Positions 8,288 to 11,959 of a stretch of 11,959 nt of DNA are shown here, piece by piece (within the stretch, counting starts at the first letter, position 1; every line of letters starts with the position of its first letter). The stretch is from assembly GCA_003024985.2 (NCBI GenBank), contig PXIH01S0005027.1, one strand, 5' to 3'. This DNA is from Euperipatoides rowelli. Taxonomy: Eukaryota; Onychophora; Udeonychophora; Euonychophora; Peripatopsidae. The notes under the pieces are model-generated. The model was not told where the DNA came from. It was given only the letters and a program-made list of their open reading frames with translations, and searched no databases. A program made the translations under genes and the position numbers.

Positions 8288-8464
8288 GTATTAAAATATA
8301 CTGCAGGAGAGATCAATTATGGTGGCCGTGTAACTGACGATTGGGACAGAAGAACCATCATGAGTATATTAAATGACTTCTACAATGACCAAGTCTTAGA
8401 TGCAGGGTATGAATACTCTCTTAGTGGTATTTATCATCAATTGGATGAAACATCTGATTATTTG
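8288..8464 (+). CDS. DNAH1: Single internal exon of an axonemal dynein heavy chain, DNAH1-like (59 codons, partial gene)
   Basis: The exon encodes part of the motor subunit of an inner-arm ciliary or flagellar dynein, which hydrolyses ATP to slide axonemal microtubules. It starts VLKYTAGEINYGG, continues RVTDDWDRRTIMSILNDFYN and ends SGIYHQLDETSDYL. The YGGRVTDDWDRR block is the hallmark of the lid region of AAA6, in the C-terminal quarter of dynein heavy chains. The DFYN and SGIYHQ words fit DNAH1 best from memory; DNAH3, DNAH7 and DNAH12 are alternatives. The upstream border is a pyrimidine-rich tract ending TACTATCAG, and the downstream border is GTAAGT. Both borders are in phase 0, with no internal stop. 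Most dyneins have Cys where this copy has Ile (GEINYGG, residue 9). A full chain has over 4,000 residues, so this is under 2% of the gene. I found no other exon of it in the window. The dynein call is firm; the DNAH1 assignment is about 0.6. Confidence 0.88.
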
Positions 8465-9090
8465 GTAAGTATTCTGACATGACCTACATGACGGCATACA
8501 TCAGAGTCTTGATTTGAGCCATTTTTCGTTGAGTTGATGGTAAATAAACTTTTTTTTATTATTATTATTTTGAGTAAATTTTTTATCCATCATTGATTGT
8601 TTGTAATAATAGCTTAAGAAGTAAATTTAACAAAAACAAAAAATACTAGTGATGTAACTTTGATTTTATAAAATTTGTGACAAGTGTTACTAAACTTAAA
8701 ATAACTTTATTAAAATCAACTATTTTGTGAAAATTCTTAACAAATAAACGTAGGTGAATGTTAATTTAGATTTTTTTTTTTTTTTACCGACCGCCATAAA
8801 AAAATGTCTGGAAAAGGAAAAGTGTTTCTTTTATACAGTACGTTAAAAAAAAAAAATTGTATTGTATGGTATTGTATGTAGTACAGGAACTTATCTCTTA
8901 CATTACAATGTATTCCTATGGAAATTTTATACTCGTTTTGAGTCATTTTAATTTAAATTGCATATTTTAAGAACCAAACTTGAACTCAAATCGATACTCT
9001 GATGTACTAAATTTAGTCTAATAAATCAAAAGATCTGAATTGTGGAATTAATTATGAAATCTAAATGCAAATTATTTGACCAAGAATCCA
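8465..9090. other. Intron after the dynein exon, no further gene seen
   Basis: The stretch starts with a canonical GTAAGT donor. It is AT-rich, with a 15-T run (8771-8785), a 12-A run (8845-8856) and a short TTGTATTGTATGG repeat around 8856-8880. No next dynein exon is present: I looked for the expected PEIFGLH-type coding words and saw none. A 61-residue minus-strand frame here is A/T-run translation. Confidence 0.6.
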
Positions 9091-9409
9091 TTAACCCTTT
9101 CCACTCCAATGGCGATTCTCAATTGCCATTTTCAATTTAGTAGTTGCACTCCAAAGTCGATTCTGAATCGCCATTTTCATTTCCTTGTATTTCATAATCA
9201 ATAATTATTCAAATATGCTTCAATTACTATTTTTTTTTTCATTTCAAAGGCTCAAAATATATTTGTCTTTAATTATCCCAAGTATTTTTTAAAAAAATAA
9301 ATTAAAAGAATACTAATCTTAATTTAAAAAAAAAAAAATTGATTTTTCATTTTTATTGTGGAGCTGTAGAAACCAAATTTTCTGAATTCGGTGGAGTGGA
9401 AAGGGCTAA
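9091..9409. mobile_element. piggyBac-like MITE, 311 bp, with TTAA-type target site
   Basis: The element runs 9095-9405. Its 14-bp terminal repeats CCCTTTCCACTCCA are identical and inverted. It is flanked by TTAA on the left and CTAA on the right, a TTAA duplication with one change. CCC ends in a TTAA target are the known signature of the piggyBac superfamily. The interior has no coding capacity, so it would depend on a transposase encoded elsewhere. Near the left end two related 45-bp units each hold a small palindrome: TGGCGATTCTCAATTGCCA, and CGATTC-T-GAATCG. These may be subterminal transposase-binding repeats. The centre is A/T runs. It sits in the same orientation-neutral intron as the other repeats. 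Confidence 0.85.
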
Positions 9410-11040
9410 TGCTTGTTTTGTTCCATTTCTTGCTTAACCATAGAACACTAGTGTCTACCAATAAAATGTTATTACTAGCAATATGTTCCATGAGTATTTA
9501 TTATAGTTACGACTAATATGAATTTTTAGGACAGCGTTATTCTATTATCATGTTTTATTAGTCTGAAGAACTACAAAACTAAAAGTTGCAACTTACAAGT
9601 TATCTAAAAGTACAACTGTCATAAATTATTGAATTGATAGAAATTCAGAGCTTGAAAAAAACAATGGTGAACTAAATATAAAGAGTTCACTATAAAACCT
9701 ACCCACATAAAATATAAACTACAAAACCAAATAATGAAATGTCTGCACATTCACCTTACGTTATACAGTATCAATGGTGATGGACTGGGCCAGGCATAGC
9801 TTGGAGTAGGGGAATTGAAATGAAAGGGAAAGAACAAGATGAACAAAAATGTGAGCTGTATATGTAACATTTACATATGTTAGTGTTCTAGGGTTAATTG
9901 GGCTTGAAACCAATGACATTTACATTGAGGCTACTTTAGGAAGCCACAATATGACTGTCCATAATCTAGAATTTAATTAGCAGACAACATTGTTCCTATT
10001 TTTAACCTTACAGATGATTCATTGTTCTTATTTTGGTTATGTGGGATGTGATTAAAAATTAATTTCATAGTTTCTTTTCTTAACATTTTCAGTTTACTCA
10101 AATTAAACAAAAATAATCAATTCTAAAGCTAAATATATAATTAATTTTATAAGCTTCAAGTGTTATATTTAAATTTATCTTAAGGAGAGAAAAAAAAATC
10201 AGTTCTGTGAAGATGTAATTTTAATTATTTTGTTGTGTCTTAAGTTAGAATTTCTAGTTGAAGAGATCTTTATAACCTGGCTGCAAAGTAATCAATTTTC
10301 TATCCATACAACAAAAAGGAAAGAACTATTTTCCAGTTTTCTACTTATAAGAACAATTTTAAATTGCAGTTAGTGTAAGTGCAATTAAAATAAATGTTGA
10401 GACTATTCAAGATTTACTTTTTTCCACCCCAGGGACTCTCTTAATAAATTAGTTTCTTTTTCTTGGAAAATAAAAATGAATAGAAGGCATTTAAATCAGA
10501 AAGGTATCATTGTTTAAGACTAAGCAAATAAATGTCATTGCACTCTGGAGATAAGCAAGTATAAAATTTTATATATTAATATCAACTTGAATTTATTTAT
10601 TAGCATAGCCTACATTTTTATTTCTTCAGCATATTTAATTTGAGAGTTTGTTGTGTTTGAAGAATGGTTGAATAAAAATCCTACTTGTCATGTACCATTT
10701 TAGAATTATACAGCTCAATATAAGACCAGACAAATTTGATGGGTACTATGGCCATGGGTTCAATTCATTCTGGAACCAGAAATAAAATAGAAATCCTGTT
10801 CAATACATTTTGTTTTGATAATTTATAACCAAGTTGCTTTTATTTGAAAACCCTTTAGTAGTTTTTAATAAAAATGATTGAAATGCAACAGGCTCAAGTC
10901 AGTTTGTAATCCTAACCATTGCTTGGAAACTTCTCTGGTAAATACCTTAGATCACTACCAGTAGAAAAGATAACAATCCACATGATTTCTTTATTCACCT
11001 ATAATATCTCAATCAGCAAAAAAAATCATTAAGAATAGAG
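9410..11040. other. AT-rich intronic stretch, nothing recognisable
   Basis: About 1.6 kb with no exon, RNA gene or terminal repeat pair that I can support. The only structured word is a small palindrome, ATATGTAA-CAT-TTACATAT, at 9860-9878. A less AT-rich patch at 9770-9840 does not hold an open frame of note. Confidence 0.55.
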
Positions 11041-11041
11041 G

Positions 11042-11122
11042 TTAAATGTCTTCAAAGTCAGATTAAATATCCTCAAAGTCAGGTGAAATAACCTTAAAGT
11101 CAAATTAAATATCTTCAAAGAG
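11042..11122. repeat. 21-bp tandem repeat, four copies
   Basis: TTAAAT or TGAAAT begins at 11042, 11063, 11084 and 11105, exactly 21 bp apart. The consensus is TTAAATATCYTCAAAGTCARR. Copies differ by one to four bases. The fourth ends AAAGAGTAG in place of AAAGTCA. It lies directly upstream of the motif-rich array. Confidence 0.93.
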
Positions 11123-11149
11123 TAGATGTAATATGGGGATACCAGGACA

Positions 11150-11740
11150 CTTTTGGTTTCCGGTTTGGCTACTTCCGGTTCCAGGTCAAGGTCATTCAAA
11201 ATTCAACATGGCCAACTACCGGTTTATGTTTTGGCTAGGTTTAAGGGGTTTTACTGGAAATGACATCATATGATGGTATATTAAGATGTATTATGGGTAA
11301 TATATGTCCCATAATGCATTGTAAAATACAAGATGGTCGACTTCCTGTTCCTAAATTTAGGTAGGTTTAAGGGTTTTTAAGACCGGAAGTGACATCATTT
11401 CAACTTCCGGTTGCTGTCCTGGAAATCTAGGTCAAAGTCAAGGTCATTCAAAAATCCAAGATAGCCATCTTCCGGTTCCTGTCCTGGAAGTCAAGGTCAA
11501 AGTCAAGGTCAAGGTCAGTTTTCGATTTCCAGTTTGTGTCTTTGAAATCTTTCAAGGACACATTACCCATCATGCAAAATTCAAGATGGCGGACCGGAAG
11601 TGCGCAGAAATGTGCATGAGTGACAGTAAAAAATTTCAATTTTTTTTTTTCCATGTAAATTGTATAACTCGTTAATTTATTCAAAATGGTGGAATGGGCA
11701 CATTACCCATCATACAAAAAATCCAAGATGGCCACCAAAA
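11150..11740. repeat. Degenerate repeat array rich in CCGGAAGT, AAGATGGC and AAGGTCA words
   Basis: A loose unit of about 120-145 bp recurs. It centres on CAAGATGGC-type words at about 11205, 11331, 11458, 11582 and 11724. Several copies are followed by ACTTCCGGTTCCTGTCCTGG and preceded by AAGGTCATTCAAAATYCAA. The longest pair, ACATTACCCATCATRCAAAA, recurs at about 11560 and 11700. CCGGAAG or CTTCCGG occurs at about 11172, 11383, 11404, 11469 and 11594. AAGGTC runs in near 6-bp tandem at 11492-11517. A palindrome pairs TGTATTATGGG (11287-11297) with CCCATAATGCA (11308-11318). It is much more GC-rich than its surroundings. I read it as a decayed transposon or satellite and not as a promoter. 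A 78-residue minus-strand frame (11448-11684) is a product of the repeat. Confidence 0.75.
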
Positions 11741-11959
11741 ATTTTTTTATGAAATTTTTAAGAAAAATATTTTATTCTCCAATTAACTTATAGGCTGAGA
11801 ACTTAAGAGATAATAATGTGTTACATAAGGGATTCAATGGTCAACTCATTATTTCAAATGGGAGAGGATTTATACGTGTTGATAGATTTGTAATTTTCAA
11901 AAAAATAAAAATAAAAATCCAATCAACTTGAAACTGAACAGGATGATTAAGATAATTAT

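Noticed and set aside
8761-8946. 61-residue minus-strand frame after the dynein exon
   Set aside because: It consists mainly of poly-Phe and poly-Lys from A/T runs and lies in the intron.
11383-11397. A real ETS-CRE promoter here
   Set aside because: The word recurs in a degenerate repeat array, and no exon or start site follows it, so I report it only as a motif.
11448-11684. 78-residue minus-strand frame rich in DLDFDLD
   Set aside because: The Asp/Leu repeat comes from the 6-bp AAGGTC tandem in the repeat array.
1-11959. CRISPR array, bacterial operons or phage genes
   Set aside because: The tandem repeats have no spacer-repeat structure of CRISPR size, and the spliced dynein exon shows that the DNA is from an animal.
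8465-11959. Next dynein exon downstream
   Set aside because: I looked for coding words for the expected PEIFGLH block and for AG-flanked open stretches and saw none. A diverged short exon could still be missed by eye.

Overview
The window looks like AT-rich, repeat-filled intronic DNA from a large invertebrate animal genome. Three things suggest a mollusc or another lophotrochozoan: the long introns, the dense tandem and foldback repeats, and a decayed copy of a gene family that is multicopy in marine invertebrates. A cephalopod is possible. The organism call is inference, made from style and not from a diagnostic sequence.

Only one stretch reads as functional coding sequence. It is a 177-bp, phase-0 exon on the + strand at 8288-8464, with clean AG and GTAAGT splice borders. 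It encodes part of the C-terminal AAA6-lid region of an axonemal dynein heavy chain, closest by memory to DNAH1. I could not find the neighbouring dynein exons, so about 8.2 kb upstream and 3.5 kb downstream are best read as introns of that gene.

From left to right: a 67-bp tandem repeat (1-195, cut by the window edge); AT-rich sequence with an 11-G run; six copies of a 112-bp repeat (about 890-1508); AT-rich sequence with a 20-G run (2096-2115); and a minus-strand pseudogene (2405-3913). The pseudogene belongs to a family with an N-terminal CxxC, DADxLIV and GEDxxLLV motifs, a DTTS motif and a C-terminal tesmin/TSO1-like CXC region. Next comes a composite inverted-repeat element (about 4826-6158) holding a near-perfect 290-bp palindrome and three copies of a 177-bp satellite. 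It is followed by a 91-bp foldback (6540-6630), a 522-bp foldback element (7141-7662) and a GATGG-type minisatellite (7726-8020). The dynein exon follows.

Downstream of the exon are a 311-bp piggyBac-like MITE with TTAA-type flanks (9091-9409), about 1.6 kb of AT-rich sequence with nothing recognisable, four copies of a 21-bp repeat (11042-11122), and a degenerate array rich in CCGGAAGT, AAGATGGC and AAGGTCA motifs (about 11150-11740).

The only gene at work here is the dynein motor gene of cilia or flagella. Everything else is mobile-element debris or tandem repeats lodged in its introns. The most unusual items are the CXC-family pseudogene, the composite inverted-repeat element with a satellite core, and the motif-dense array at the right end. 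No complete new system is visible.
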